Assembly: GCF_046507575.1 (NCBI RefSeq)
Contig: NZ_JBKFEY010000004.1
Location: 127,092-191,091 of the forward strand
Source of the DNA: Pontitalea aquivivens
Lineage (GTDB): Bacteria; Pseudomonadota; Alphaproteobacteria; Rhodobacterales; Rhodobacteraceae
DNA: 64,000 nucleotides
Direction of reading: 5' to 3'
Below the pieces are notes generated by a model. That model was not told the origin of the DNA, searched no databases, and was given only the letters and a program-made list of their open reading frames with translations. Positions within the stretch are counted from its first letter, which is position 1, and every line of letters starts with the position of its first letter. This document shows positions 17,164-25,786 of this stretch, piece by piece. Position numbers and translations under genes: made by a program.

Positions 17164-17775
17164 ATGAAATCAGTCAAAGACATTGCCCGTGAAATCGTCG
17201 CCCGTGAAGGCGGCTATGTGAATGACCCGGATGATCCGGGCGGCGCCACCAAATACGGCGTCACCTTGGCGACCCTGCAGCGGCTTGGCATCGACCTGAC
17301 GGGCGATGGCCGCGTGACGGTGGCCGATGTGCGCGCGCTCAGCCCTGATCAGGCCGAAGACATCTTCATCCGTCATTATTTCGATGCGCCGCGTCTGGGG
17401 GAATTGCCCGTCCCGATCCAGGCCTCGGTCTTCGACATGTATGTGAATGCGGGCGCGCAGGCGATCCGCATCCTGCAGCGGCTGCTGAACCAGATGGGCG
17501 AGCCTGTTGCCGTGGACGGTGTCCTTGGGCCACAGACCATCGCCGCCGCCCATGCCGCCGCTGCCGCCGCGCCCGACCATTTCGCCGATGCCTACGGGAT
17601 CGCGCGGCGCAACTATTACTATGCCCTGGCCGATGCGCGCCCGGCCAGCCGGAAATATGCGCGCACCCGGCAGGGCGACAAGGGCGGCTGGATCCGCCGC
17701 GCCGAGGAATTCATCACGTCGCGCTTTCACCTGACCGCCGCAGAACACAAGGAAAGGACCGCATCATGGGGCTGA
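17164..17775 (+). CDS. Holin-associated N-acetylmuramidase (GTA-type endolysin)
   Basis: A 203-residue glycoside hydrolase 108 family muramidase. The N-terminal catalytic signature EGGYVNDPDDPGGATKYG places the catalytic glutamate at E15, and a C-terminal peptidoglycan-binding half (about residues 120-190) follows. There is no signal peptide, as expected for a holin-dependent lysin. It overlaps the holin gene by 10 bases. In Rhodobacter capsulatus an endolysin/holin pair of this type (rcc00555/rcc00556) releases gene transfer agent particles by lysing the producer. The same role is inferred here from family and pairing. The upstream gap contains one TTAACG, a weak CtrA half-site candidate. 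Confidence 0.88.
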   Translation: MKSVKDIAREIVAREGGYVNDPDDPGGATKYGVTLATLQRLGIDLTGDGRVTVADVRALSPDQAEDIFIRHYFDAPRLGELPVPIQASVFDMYVNAGAQAIRILQRLLNQMGEPVAVDGVLGPQTIAAAHAAAAAAPDHFADAYGIARRNYYYALADARPASRKYARTRQGDKGGWIRRAEEFITSRFHLTAAEHKERTASWG

Positions 17776-18254
17776 TCGACAAGATCTTCGGCGGGGCTGC
17801 CGCGACCACGGCGCTGGGCAATGCCGCCACTGGCGTGGCCGAGGTCTTCGTTCCCAACGCAACCAGGAAGATGGAGGCCGCCCATGCGGCCTATGTCGCG
17901 GCGCTGGGCCAACATGGTGCCGAATTCCAGTATGTGGGCGGGGGCTGGTTCGACCGTTTCGTGAACGGGCTGAACCGGATGCCGCGTCCGATGCTGGCGC
18001 TGGGCACGCTGGGGCTGTTCATCCATGCCATGGTGGACCCGGTCAGCTTCGCCGAACGCATGGTGGGCCTTGCCGCCGTGCCCGAGCCGCTCTGGTGGCT
18101 TCTGGGGGCGATCGTCAGCTTCTATTTCGGCGCGCGTGAGGCGCACTATCTCCGCGTTCGCACGCCGGCGCCCGGGGCCGGCGCCCCGGCGATGCCATCT
18201 GCGGCGGGCGACAATCCCGCGCTTGACGAATGGCGCGCCCAGTTCGCGCGCTGA
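17766..18254 (+). CDS. Holin of the GTA three-TM type
   Basis: A 162-residue membrane protein with hydrophobic helices at about 75-93 and 105-122 and an amphipathic N-terminal region, matching the Rhodobacterales holin family described for gene-transfer-agent release (GTA_holin_3TM). It starts inside the last codons of the endolysin gene, so the two form a lysis cassette. The tail is rich in Ala/Pro and ends in WRAQFAR. A repeat element directly follows the stop, at the convergent junction with the ornithine cyclodeaminase gene. Confidence 0.82.
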   Translation: MGLIDKIFGGAAATTALGNAATGVAEVFVPNATRKMEAAHAAYVAALGQHGAEFQYVGGGWFDRFVNGLNRMPRPMLALGTLGLFIHAMVDPVSFAERMVGLAAVPEPLWWLLGAIVSFYFGAREAHYLRVRTPAPGAGAPAMPSAAGDNPALDEWRAQFAR

Positions 18255-18255
18255 T

Positions 18256-18333
18256 CTTCGGCTTTGCCAAAATATCCTCGGGGGGCGGGCCCGGCCCGCA
18301 GGGCGGGGCCCGTGGGGGGGCAGACAGCCCCCC
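18256..18333 (-). repeat. Dispersed repeat, GAGGATATTT flavour, reverse orientation
   Basis: On the minus strand the element reads the perfect hairpin GGGGGGC / TGTCT / GCCCCCC (18315-18333), then a GC-rich arm pair, then CGAGGATATTTTGGCAAAG ending in CCGAAG. It occupies the convergent junction after the holin gene and probably ends transcription from both sides. Confidence 0.8.
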
Positions 18334-18351
18334 TTCGTCGGTCACTATCCC

Positions 18352-19395
18352 TTACCGGGCCCGCATCAGCATGCCGAACAGGTCGCGCGGATCGTCGGGG
18401 TCGGCGATCATGTCCAGTTCCTCGAACAGCTGTGTGCCCTGCAACCGGCGCAAGACATAGCGCAAGGCCGAGAAATCCTCGACCGCAAAGCCCACCCCGT
18501 CGAACAATGTCACCTGTGCGTCCGTCACCCGGCCCGGTGCGGCGCCGGTGATCACCTGCCAAAGCTCGGTCACCGGGTGGTCGGGGGGCAATTGCTGGAT
18601 CTCGCCTTCGATCCGGGTTTGCGGTGGGTATTCCACAAAGATATCGGCGCGGTGCAGGATGCCGGGGGCAAGTTCCGTCTTGCCCGGGCAATCGCCGCCG
18701 ATCGCGTTGATATGCACGCCTGCGCCGACCATGTTGTCGGTCAGGATCGTTGCCAACTGCTTGTCCGCGGTGCAGGTGGTGATGATCTGCGCGCCCTCGA
18801 TCGCCTCTTCGGGGCTGCCGCATGGCACCACGCGCAGCCCGGTTCCGGCCAGATTGGTGCGGCATTTGGCGGTGGCGGCGGGATCGATGTCCCACAGGCG
18901 CACCTCCTTGATGCCGTTCACGGCATGCAGGGCCAGCGCCTGAAATTCCGACTGGGCGCCGTTGCCGATCATTGCCATGACCCGCGCCCCCCGCGGTGCC
19001 AGATACCGCGCGGCCAGCGCACTGCTGGCGGCGGTGCGCAGCGCGGTCAGCAAGGTCATTTCCGACACCAGCAGCGGATAACCCGTGTCCACATCGGCCA
19101 GCACGCCGAAGGCGGTGACGGTCTGCAGGCCTTCGCGCGTGTTCTTGGGGTGGCCGTTCACATATTTGAAGCCATAGGTGTGCCCGTCCGAGGTGGGCAT
19201 CAGCTCAATCACCCCCACGTCGCTGTGCGAGGCCACGCGCGGGGTCTTGTCGAAATCCGGCCAGCGGCGGAAATCGGCCTCGATTTCGTCGGTCAGCTCG
19301 GACAGCATCGTTTCCAGCCCGATGCGGTGCACCAGCCGCATCATGTTGGCCACGGAAACAAAGGGCACCAGCGCCTGGCGGGACGGGGCGATCAT
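18352..19395 (-). CDS. Ornithine cyclodeaminase
   Basis: This 347-residue member of the OCD/mu-crystallin family converts ornithine to proline and ammonia using NAD. The nucleotide site is visible as MIGNGAQSEFQALAL in the middle, with GFKYVNGHPKNT upstream as the substrate-binding lysine region. DADIFVEYPPQTRIEGEI-like segments follow in the C-terminal half. The start overlaps the arginase stop by 4 bases, so arginine to ornithine to proline is coded as a coupled pair. Confidence 0.92.
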   Translation of the reverse strand: MIAPSRQALVPFVSVANMMRLVHRIGLETMLSELTDEIEADFRRWPDFDKTPRVASHSDVGVIELMPTSDGHTYGFKYVNGHPKNTREGLQTVTAFGVLADVDTGYPLLVSEMTLLTALRTAASSALAARYLAPRGARVMAMIGNGAQSEFQALALHAVNGIKEVRLWDIDPAATAKCRTNLAGTGLRVVPCGSPEEAIEGAQIITTCTADKQLATILTDNMVGAGVHINAIGGDCPGKTELAPGILHRADIFVEYPPQTRIEGEIQQLPPDHPVTELWQVITGAAPGRVTDAQVTLFDGVGFAVEDFSALRYVLRRLQGTQLFEELDMIADPDDPRDLFGMLMRAR

Positions 19396-20318
19396 CCGAA
19401 ACTCCGTGTCTTGCGGTCAAAGACCTTGCGGCCCATCAGGCTGGCGACCAGATCCACCATCAGCTTCGCGGTGCGCCCGCGATCATCCAGAAAGGGGTTC
19501 AGCTCGACCAGATCAAGCGAGGTCACAAGCCCGCTTTCATGCAGCAGTTCCATCACCAGGTGCGCCTCGCGGAAGGTGGCGCCGCCGGGCACGGTGGTGC
19601 CCACTGCCGGCGCGATCGAGGGGTCCAGGAAATCCACATCCAGCGACACATGCAGCAGCCCGCCCGCCGCCTGCACGCGGTCAAGAAAGGCGCGCAGCGG
19701 GGCCACGATGCCGCGTTCATCCAGCACGCGCATGTCGTTGATCTCGATCCGGTGGTGCAGCAGCGCCTTGTGCTCGGCCGGGTCAACGGACCTTATGCCG
19801 AACAGGCAGATGTGTTCCGGCGGGATCGGGGCGGGAAAGGGCGCCAGCGGCGCAAAGCCTGCCCGGCCCGCGATATAGGCCACGGGCGTGCCGTGCAGGT
19901 TGCCCGATGTCGTGCTTTCGAAAGTGTGGAAATCGGAATGCGCATCCAGCCACAGCAGGAACAGCGGCCGCCCCGCCGCCCGGGCATGGCGGGCCACGCC
20001 TGCGACCGAACCCAGCGACAGCGAATGATCGCCGCCCAGAAAGATCGCAAAGCCCTGATCCATCGCCCGCGCCCCGGCCTCGGCCAGGGCCGCGGTCCAG
20101 CCCAGGGTTTCGTCCAGATGATGCACCGCCGGGTTGGCGCAGGTCGCGCCGTGGACCGGGCGCGGCGCCATATCGCCACGGTCTTCGACGCGATGGCCCA
20201 GATCGGCCAGTGTCTGCGCAAGCCCCGCCACGCGATAGGCGGCCGGCCCCATCAGGCACCCGGGATTGCGCTGGCCGGTATCGACCGGCGCGCCGATCAG
20301 AATGCAGGTCTTGGTCAT
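19392..20318 (-). CDS. rocF: Arginase
   Basis: A 308-residue manganese arginase giving ornithine and urea. Metal ligands are in place: H98 in GGDHSLSLG, D125/H127/D129 in DAHSDFHT, and D227/D229 in SLDVDFLDP. The ATG follows AAGGGGGA. An in-frame upstream extension of about 110 codons crosses the shared promoter region and is noncoding. It heads a two-gene operon with ornithine cyclodeaminase, a catabolic route from arginine to proline. Confidence 0.94.
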   Translation of the reverse strand: MTKTCILIGAPVDTGQRNPGCLMGPAAYRVAGLAQTLADLGHRVEDRGDMAPRPVHGATCANPAVHHLDETLGWTAALAEAGARAMDQGFAIFLGGDHSLSLGSVAGVARHARAAGRPLFLLWLDAHSDFHTFESTTSGNLHGTPVAYIAGRAGFAPLAPFPAPIPPEHICLFGIRSVDPAEHKALLHHRIEINDMRVLDERGIVAPLRAFLDRVQAAGGLLHVSLDVDFLDPSIAPAVGTTVPGGATFREAHLVMELLHESGLVTSLDLVELNPFLDDRGRTAKLMVDLVASLMGRKVFDRKTRSFG

Positions 20319-20428
20319 GAATATCCCCCTTTGCCGCATGCTTTCCGGGTCGTGACACAATTTGAAGCGAAACTTTGAACAAAAAGCACGATAGATGTTC
20401 GTTTTGCGCAGTATCTCTTGCCGAAATG

Positions 20429-20440
20429 GGCAGATCTGCC
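20429..20440. promoter_or_regulatory. 12-bp perfect palindrome between rocF and csp
   Basis: GGCAGATCTGCC is fully self-complementary and lies in the 298-base divergent region, 111 bases from the arginase start and 177 from the cold-shock start. It could be an operator for an unknown regulator. The rest of this gap is T-rich and holds no gene. Confidence 0.3.
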
Positions 20441-20616
20441 ACCGCATTCTTTTTCCGCGCATTATCCTTGCTTTTTTCCCGACCCCGCCCCATATTTGCC
20501 GGGCGACGTTACCTTTATCGACCCGCTGTTCCTTCATCGGCCAGTCTTTCGATTCTGCACTGACTGAGCCGGGCCGCTGCAATGGTGCAGGCGGCAAGTT
20601 TGAAGGAGACATCACG

Positions 20617-20823
20617 ATGGCTACGGGCTCCGTGAAATGGTTCAACACCACCAAAGGCTATGGCTTCATCGCGCCGGACAATGGCAACAAGGACATCTTC
20701 GTCCACATCTCTGCTGTTGAGCGCGCTGGCATCCGTCAGCTGAACGACGGTCAGAAAGTGACCTTCGACATCGAATCCGGCCGCGATGGCCGTGAATCGG
20801 CGACGAATCTCGCTCTGGCCTGA
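20617..20823 (+). CDS. Cold-shock-domain protein
   Basis: A 68-residue CspA-type single-stranded nucleic-acid binding protein. The RNP1 motif KGYGFI and the RNP2 motif IFVHIS are intact, on the usual VKWFN start. The ATG is preceded by GAAGGAGA at ideal spacing. A long untranslated leader is likely, as is typical for cold-shock mRNAs, since about 290 bases separate it from the divergent gene. It is followed by a perfect terminator, so it is monocistronic. Confidence 0.95.
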   Translation: MATGSVKWFNTTKGYGFIAPDNGNKDIFVHISAVERAGIRQLNDGQKVTFDIESGRDGRESATNLALA

Positions 20824-20844
20824 TCGGTCCGCGATATTTCGGGA

Positions 20845-20879
20845 AACGGGGCGGGTGCAAACCCGCCCCGTTTTCTTTT
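20845..20879 (+). terminator. Terminator of the cold-shock gene
   Basis: A perfect 12-bp stem (AACGGGGCGGGT against ACCCGCCCCGTT) capped by GCAA is followed by TTCTTTT. It begins 22 bases after the csp stop. Confidence 0.93.
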
Positions 20880-20978
20880 GCGCCGGGTCGATCCGCTGTC
20901 CGAACAGGGGGCGCAATCGCGCGTTTGATCGCCTTGCCGCAGGGCGGCGCGGGGCCTATAAGGCGGCATGATCTGGCC

Positions 20979-20993
20979 TGTATGTATCATACA
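20979..20993. promoter_or_regulatory. Palindrome upstream of ileS
   Basis: TGTATG, TAT, CATACA forms a 15-base symmetric site 103 bases before the ileS start, in an AT-richer patch between the csp terminator and ileS. It may be an operator or promoter element; no regulator can be named. Confidence 0.3.
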
Positions 20994-21095
20994 TCGAATT
21001 ACCGGCCCGGCGCTCTGACGCGTCAGGGTTGCCGGGATTTTCACGCCAGTACCGGGCGCGGGTGATGCGCCCCCCTCCCGTCAAGGATATGCCAG

Positions 21096-24029
21096 ATGTG
21101 CGCCGACACCCCCCAGACTTCGCCTGATTACCGCAGCACCGTCTTTCTGCCCGAAACCGATTTTCCGATGCGTGCGGGCCTGCCGCAGCGCGAACCCGAC
21201 TGGCTGGCGCGCTGGGCGCGGATCGGGGTCTATGACCGGCTGCGGGAACAGGCGGCGGGGCGCGCGCCCTTCGTGCTGCATGACGGTCCGCCCTATGCCA
21301 ACGGCCATCTGCACATTGGCCACGCGCTGAACAAGGTGCTGAAGGATTTCATCGTTCGCAGCCAGCAGATGATGGGCCGCGATTCGCGCTATGTGCCGGG
21401 CTGGGACTGCCACGGCCTGCCGATCGAATGGAAGATCGAGGAACAATACCGCGCCAAGGACCTGAACAAGGACGATGTGGACATCGTTGCCTTCCGCCAG
21501 GAATGCCGCCGCTTTGCCGAAGGCTGGATCGACATCCAGCGCGACGAATTCAAGCGCCTGGGCATCACCGGCAAGTGGGACGCGCCTTACCTGACGATGG
21601 ATTACCACGCCGAGGCGGTGATCGCGGATGAGTTCATGAAGCTGCTGATGAACGGCAGCCTTTATCAGGGGTCCAAGCCCGTGATGTGGTCGCCGGTCGA
21701 AAAGACCGCCCTGGCCGAGGCCGAGGTGGAATATCACGACCACACCAGCCACACGATCTGGGTGCGGTTCCGGCCCGTCGCGCCGCCGGATGGGTCGGAA
21801 TTGAGTATTTTGACCAAGAAGAAGCCCATCTCGGTAGTGATCTGGACGACGACCCCCTGGACGATCCCGCAGAACCGGGCGGTGGCGTTCAACCCGACGA
21901 TTCCGTACGGGGCCTATGAGGTGATTGCGGTCGGTGAGCATTCGACGGCGCAGCCGGGCGAGGTGGTGATTCTGGCGGATGCGCTGGCGGCGGGGGTGAT
22001 GACTTCGGCCCGGGTCGAGGCGCATGAGCGGCTGGGCGATGTTCCGGCGGCGGCGCTGGAGGGCCTGGCCCTTGCGCATCCCTATCGCGGGATCGAGGGC
22101 GGCGCGGGCGAATGGGACTATGACGTGCCGCTGCTGCCGGGCGAACATGTCACCGACGATGCCGGCACCGGCTTTGTCCACACCGCGCCCAGCCACGGCG
22201 ATGACGACTATCAACTGGGCCTGAAATTCGGCCTGCCGATGACCTGGAACGTGATGGAGGATGGCAGCTACCGCGCCGACCTGCCGCTGTTCGGCGGGCA
22301 GCAGATCATAACCCCCGAGGGCAAGGAAGGCCCGGCGAATGTGTCCAACATCAAGGCGCTGCATGGCGCCGGGGCGCTGTTGGCCAAGGGCAGGCTGAAG
22401 CACAGCTATCCGCATTCCTGGCGGTCCAAGGCGCCGCTGATCTATCGTAACACGCCGCAGTGGTTCGCCGCGATCGACAAGGCGCTGGACGATGGCATGG
22501 GTGAATATGGCGATACGATCCGGGCGCGGGCGCTGGCCTCGATCGACCGGCTGGTGAAATGGACGCCGCAGACCGGGCGCAACCGGCTGTATTCGATGAT
22601 CGAGAACCGGCCCGACTGGGTGCTGTCGCGCCAGCGCGCCTGGGGTGTGCCGCTGACCTGCTTCGTCAGAAAGGGGGCCAGGCCGACCGATCCCGATTTC
22701 CTGTTGCGCGACGCGCAGGTCAACGCCCGCATCGTGGCTGCGTTTGAAGCCGAGGGGGCCGATGTCTGGTATGTGCAAGGATTCAAGGAACGCGTGCTGG
22801 ATGGCATCGCCGATCCGTCGAATTATGAACAGGTCTATGACGTGCTGGACGTGTGGTTCGATAGTGGATCCACCCATGCCTTCGTGTTGCGTGACCGTGC
22901 GGACGGCACGCCGGACGGGATTGCGGATCTGTATCTGGAAGGCACCGACCAGCACCGTGGCTGGTTCCATTCGTCAATGCTGCAGGCCTGCGCGACCAAG
23001 GGCCGCGCGCCCTATCGCGGGGTGCTGACGCATGGCTTCACGCTGGACGAGAAGGGCATGAAAATGTCCAAGTCGCTTGGCAACACCGTCGCCCCCGAGG
23101 ATGTGATCAAGGAATATGGCGCCGATATCCTGCGGCTGTGGGTGGCGCAGTCGGACTATACGGTCGACTTGCGGATCGGGAAGGAAATCCTGAAAGGGGT
23201 GGCCGACAGCTATCGGCGGCTGCGCAACACGATGCGTTTCCTGCTGGGCAACCTGTCGGGCTTTGAGGCGGCAGAGCGTGTCGCCCCCGCCGACATGCCC
23301 GAACTGGAACGCTGGGTCCTGCATCGCCTGGCCGAATTGGACCACACGGTCCGCAAGGGCTATGACGCCTATGACTTCCAGGGCGTGTTCCAGGCGCTGT
23401 TCAACTTCTGCACGGTGGACCTGTCGGCCTTTTACTTCGACATTCGCAAGGACGTCCTGTATTGCGATGCGCCCGCCAGCGCGCGGCGCCGGGCCACGCG
23501 CACGGTGCTGGACATCCTGTTCCACCGCCTGACCACCTGGCTGGCGCCGATCCTGGTGTTCACGATGGAGGACGTCTGGCTGAGCCGTTTCCCGGGCGAA
23601 GACAGCTCGGTCCATCTGGTCGACATGCCGGACACGCCCGCCGACTGGCTGGATGAGCCGCTTGCGCAGAAATGGGATGGCATCCGCCGCGCCCGTCGCG
23701 CCGTGACCGCCGCGCTGGAGGTGCAGCGCACCGCCAAGGCGATCGGTGCCAGCCTGGAGGCCGCGCCCGTGGTGCATGTTGAAGACGCGGGGCTGCTGAA
23801 GGCGCTGCATTCGGTCGATTTTGCCGATGTCTGCATCACCTCGGCGCTGGAATTGACCGCCGACCCGGCCCCGAATGAGGCCTTCCGCCTGCCCGAGGTG
23901 TCCGGCGTCTCGGTCGTGTTCGAAACGGCGTTGGGCGAGAAGTGCGGGCGCTGCTGGAAGATCCTGCCCGATGTGGGCAGTCACGCCCACGCGGCGACCT
24001 GCAAACGCTGTAACGACGCGCTGGGCTGA
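21096..24029 (+). CDS. ileS: IleS, isoleucyl-tRNA synthetase
   Basis: A 977-residue class I synthetase charging tRNA-Ile with editing of valine. HIGH lies at residues 73-76 (PPYANGHLHIGH), KMSKS at 656-660, and the editing domain begins at WTTTPWT just after residue 247. It closes with the C-terminal zinc cysteines CGRC and CKRC. It is about 40 residues longer than E. coli IleRS. One extra stretch, around residues 230-246 (LSILTKKKP), is encoded by a copy of the dispersed repeat at 21803-21824. The rest looks normal and functional. Confidence 0.97.
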   Translation: MCADTPQTSPDYRSTVFLPETDFPMRAGLPQREPDWLARWARIGVYDRLREQAAGRAPFVLHDGPPYANGHLHIGHALNKVLKDFIVRSQQMMGRDSRYVPGWDCHGLPIEWKIEEQYRAKDLNKDDVDIVAFRQECRRFAEGWIDIQRDEFKRLGITGKWDAPYLTMDYHAEAVIADEFMKLLMNGSLYQGSKPVMWSPVEKTALAEAEVEYHDHTSHTIWVRFRPVAPPDGSELSILTKKKPISVVIWTTTPWTIPQNRAVAFNPTIPYGAYEVIAVGEHSTAQPGEVVILADALAAGVMTSARVEAHERLGDVPAAALEGLALAHPYRGIEGGAGEWDYDVPLLPGEHVTDDAGTGFVHTAPSHGDDDYQLGLKFGLPMTWNVMEDGSYRADLPLFGGQQIITPEGKEGPANVSNIKALHGAGALLAKGRLKHSYPHSWRSKAPLIYRNTPQWFAAIDKALDDGMGEYGDTIRARALASIDRLVKWTPQTGRNRLYSMIENRPDWVLSRQRAWGVPLTCFVRKGARPTDPDFLLRDAQVNARIVAAFEAEGADVWYVQGFKERVLDGIADPSNYEQVYDVLDVWFDSGSTHAFVLRDRADGTPDGIADLYLEGTDQHRGWFHSSMLQACATKGRAPYRGVLTHGFTLDEKGMKMSKSLGNTVAPEDVIKEYGADILRLWVAQSDYTVDLRIGKEILKGVADSYRRLRNTMRFLLGNLSGFEAAERVAPADMPELERWVLHRLAELDHTVRKGYDAYDFQGVFQALFNFCTVDLSAFYFDIRKDVLYCDAPASARRRATRTVLDILFHRLTTWLAPILVFTMEDVWLSRFPGEDSSVHLVDMPDTPADWLDEPLAQKWDGIRRARRAVTAALEVQRTAKAIGASLEAAPVVHVEDAGLLKALHSVDFADVCITSALELTADPAPNEAFRLPEVSGVSVVFETALGEKCGRCWKILPDVGSHAHAATCKRCNDALG
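21803..21824 (+). repeat. Repeat core embedded in frame inside ileS
   Basis: The bases read GAGTATTT, TGA, CCAAGAAGAAG, matching all 19 invariant positions of the intergenic repeat. In the ileS frame they give part of Leu236, then Ser-Ile-Leu-Thr-Lys-Lys-Lys. The codons TTG, AGT and ATT here are unusual for this GC-rich gene, which supports insertion. The in-frame reading avoids the TGA inside the spacer. Confidence 0.85.
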
Positions 24030-24155
24030 CGGCTGGCAGCGGCCCCCCCGCCGGGTCCGGCCGGGGGGTGTGCCTGCTTGCCTTGCGCCGCGTCACCGCT
24101 TACCGATTGGCGAAGCGGCCCGGGGCTGCGCAGGGTGGCGGCACGGGGTGACGGG

Positions 24156-24992
24156 ATGACGGTCGGGGTCATGGTGGCGGTTCTGGGCGCGGCCTTCCTG
24201 CACGCGCTGTGGAACGCGTTGATCAAGCGGGGGCGATCCAAGGTCGGATCCATGGTGGTGTTGTCGGTGATGGAAATCCCGATCGGCCTGGCCGTCGTGG
24301 TCACCCGCCCCTGGCCCGCGCCCGAGGTCTGGCCCTGGGTTCTGGCCGCGGGCTGCACCCATTTCGCCTACAAGTTCTTTCTGACCTATGCCTATGAACA
24401 GGGTGATCTGAGCCGCGTCTATCCGATCGCGCGTGGCGCGGCGCCGATGATCGTGGCGCTGGTCGGGGCGCTGTTTCTGGCCGATTCGCTGCGGGCGGGG
24501 GAATATCTGGGTATTGCGACGCTGGGCCTTGGCATCGTGCTGATGGCGCGGGGGGTGTTCACCGACGGGGAAAGCCGGCGCTTGCTGCCCTTTGCGCTGG
24601 GATCGGCCTGCGCCACGGCGTGTTATACGCTGATCGACGGGCTGGGTGCGCGGGTGTCGGGCGATGCGGTGGCCTATGTGGGCTGGATCTTTGTGGTTGA
24701 CGGGGCGCTGTTCGCCGCGGGCATGGTGGCGTTGCGCGGGCGGTCGGTTCTGGCTGGCGGGCGCGCGGAATGGCTGCTGGGGGGGCTGGCTTCGGCGGCA
24801 TCCTACGGGGCCTATGCGATTTCGGTCTGGGCGATGACGCTGGCGCCGATCGCGCTGGTGGCGGCGCTGCGGGAAACCTCGATCCTGTTTGCGGTGCTGA
24901 TCGGCTGGATCGCCTTTGGCGAACGGATGGGCCCGGCCAAGGCGCTGGCGGCGGGGATGATCGTTCTGGGGGTGATCGTGACGCGCATCTAG
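24156..24992 (+). CDS. EamA/DMT-superfamily transporter
   Basis: A 278-residue inner-membrane protein with about ten hydrophobic helices arranged as two EamA repeats; RVYPIARGAAPMIVAL in the first half and LRETSILFAVLIGW in the second are typical EamA helix ends. The family exports metabolites or drugs; the substrate cannot be told. The ATG at 24156 gives the first helix a normal beginning, and the upstream in-frame ATG would add an unlikely arginine-rich leader. It stands alone between ileS and a convergent gene. Confidence 0.88.
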   Translation: MTVGVMVAVLGAAFLHALWNALIKRGRSKVGSMVVLSVMEIPIGLAVVVTRPWPAPEVWPWVLAAGCTHFAYKFFLTYAYEQGDLSRVYPIARGAAPMIVALVGALFLADSLRAGEYLGIATLGLGIVLMARGVFTDGESRRLLPFALGSACATACYTLIDGLGARVSGDAVAYVGWIFVVDGALFAAGMVALRGRSVLAGGRAEWLLGGLASAASYGAYAISVWAMTLAPIALVAALRETSILFAVLIGWIAFGERMGPAKALAAGMIVLGVIVTRI

Positions 24993-25001
24993 CGGCCAGG
25001 G

Positions 25002-25049
25002 CCGGGGGCGCCGCCCCCGGACCCCCGGAGTATTTCGGCCAAGAAGAAG
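25002..25049 (+). repeat. Dispersed repeat at a convergent junction
   Basis: A perfect hairpin CCGGGGGCG / C / CGCCCCCGG (25002-25020) precedes the core GAGTATTT, CGG, CCAAGAAGAAG (25028-25049). The element sits between the EamA transporter stop and the phosphatidylcholine synthase stop. Confidence 0.85.
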
Positions 25050-25051
25050 CC

Positions 25052-25747
25052 TCAGGCGCGTTTTTCGGGGATGATCTGCTGCGCGATGCCGGCCAGAAGC
25101 AGGTAGAGCGTGGTCACCACCAGGCCCCGGTTGGCCCAGCTATCGGGGTGGAAATCGACCCAGGCGGCCCAGCCGGCGCAGGCCGTCCAGGCCAGCGCCA
25201 CGGGCATCGACAGGTTGCGCCAGCGTTGGGTGCGCATCGGGTGGATGAATTTCAGGTTGGTGAACATGGCCCCGGCCAGCGCGACCACCAGGGCCAGAAC
25301 CACCCAGAAATTCGGCGCGATCGCAAACAGCACCAGCACCACCATGTTCCAGCAGGCGGGGAAGCCAGCGAAGGAATTGTCCTTGGTCTTCATGCGCGTG
25401 TCGACGAAGTAGAGTGCCGAGGTATAGGTGATCACGATGATCGCGATCCAGCCCGTCCAGCCGGGAAGCAGACCAGATTTGAACAGGGCGAAGGCCGGGA
25501 TGAAGACATAGGTCAGATAGTCGATGATCAGGTCCAGCAGAACGCCATCATAGGTGGGCCAGTTCTTGCGCACTGCGTAGCGCCGCGCCAGCGGCCCATC
25601 GACCCCGTCCACCACCAGGGCCACGACGAGCCAGAGGAACATCAGGCTCCATTCCCCGTCGACGGCGGCCAGGATGGCCAGCATCGACAGAACCGCGCCG
25701 GTTGCGGTCAGCAGATGCACGAAAAGGGCTTTCAGGCGGATATCCAT
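25052..25747 (-). CDS. pcs: Phosphatidylcholine synthase
   Basis: This 231-residue integral membrane enzyme condenses CDP-diacylglycerol with choline to form phosphatidylcholine. The CDP-alcohol phosphotransferase motif is complete: D50-G51, A54-R55, G68, D72 and D76 (DGPLAR..YDGVLLDLIID). Seven to eight hydrophobic helices surround it. The length and the phrases YAVRKNWPTYDG and FAGFPACWN match bacterial Pcs rather than PgsA. The choline-dependent route is well known in alphaproteobacteria. Confidence 0.92.
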   Translation of the reverse strand: MDIRLKALFVHLLTATGAVLSMLAILAAVDGEWSLMFLWLVVALVVDGVDGPLARRYAVRKNWPTYDGVLLDLIIDYLTYVFIPAFALFKSGLLPGWTGWIAIIVITYTSALYFVDTRMKTKDNSFAGFPACWNMVVLVLFAIAPNFWVVLALVVALAGAMFTNLKFIHPMRTQRWRNLSMPVALAWTACAGWAAWVDFHPDSWANRGLVVTTLYLLLAGIAQQIIPEKRA

Positions 25748-25786
25748 GATCCTCCTTCGCCCATTCGGCGGGCGGCTGCAATGGCG

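Noticed and set aside
17164..18254. Prophage remnant interpretation of the endolysin and holin
   Set aside because: No integrase, capsid, tail or regulator genes are near, and the pair matches the chromosomal GTA lysis type better.
21081..22970. Long open frame on the minus strand opposite ileS
   Set aside because: The plus-strand synthetase is complete with HIGH and KMSKS, and the antisense product has no family features.
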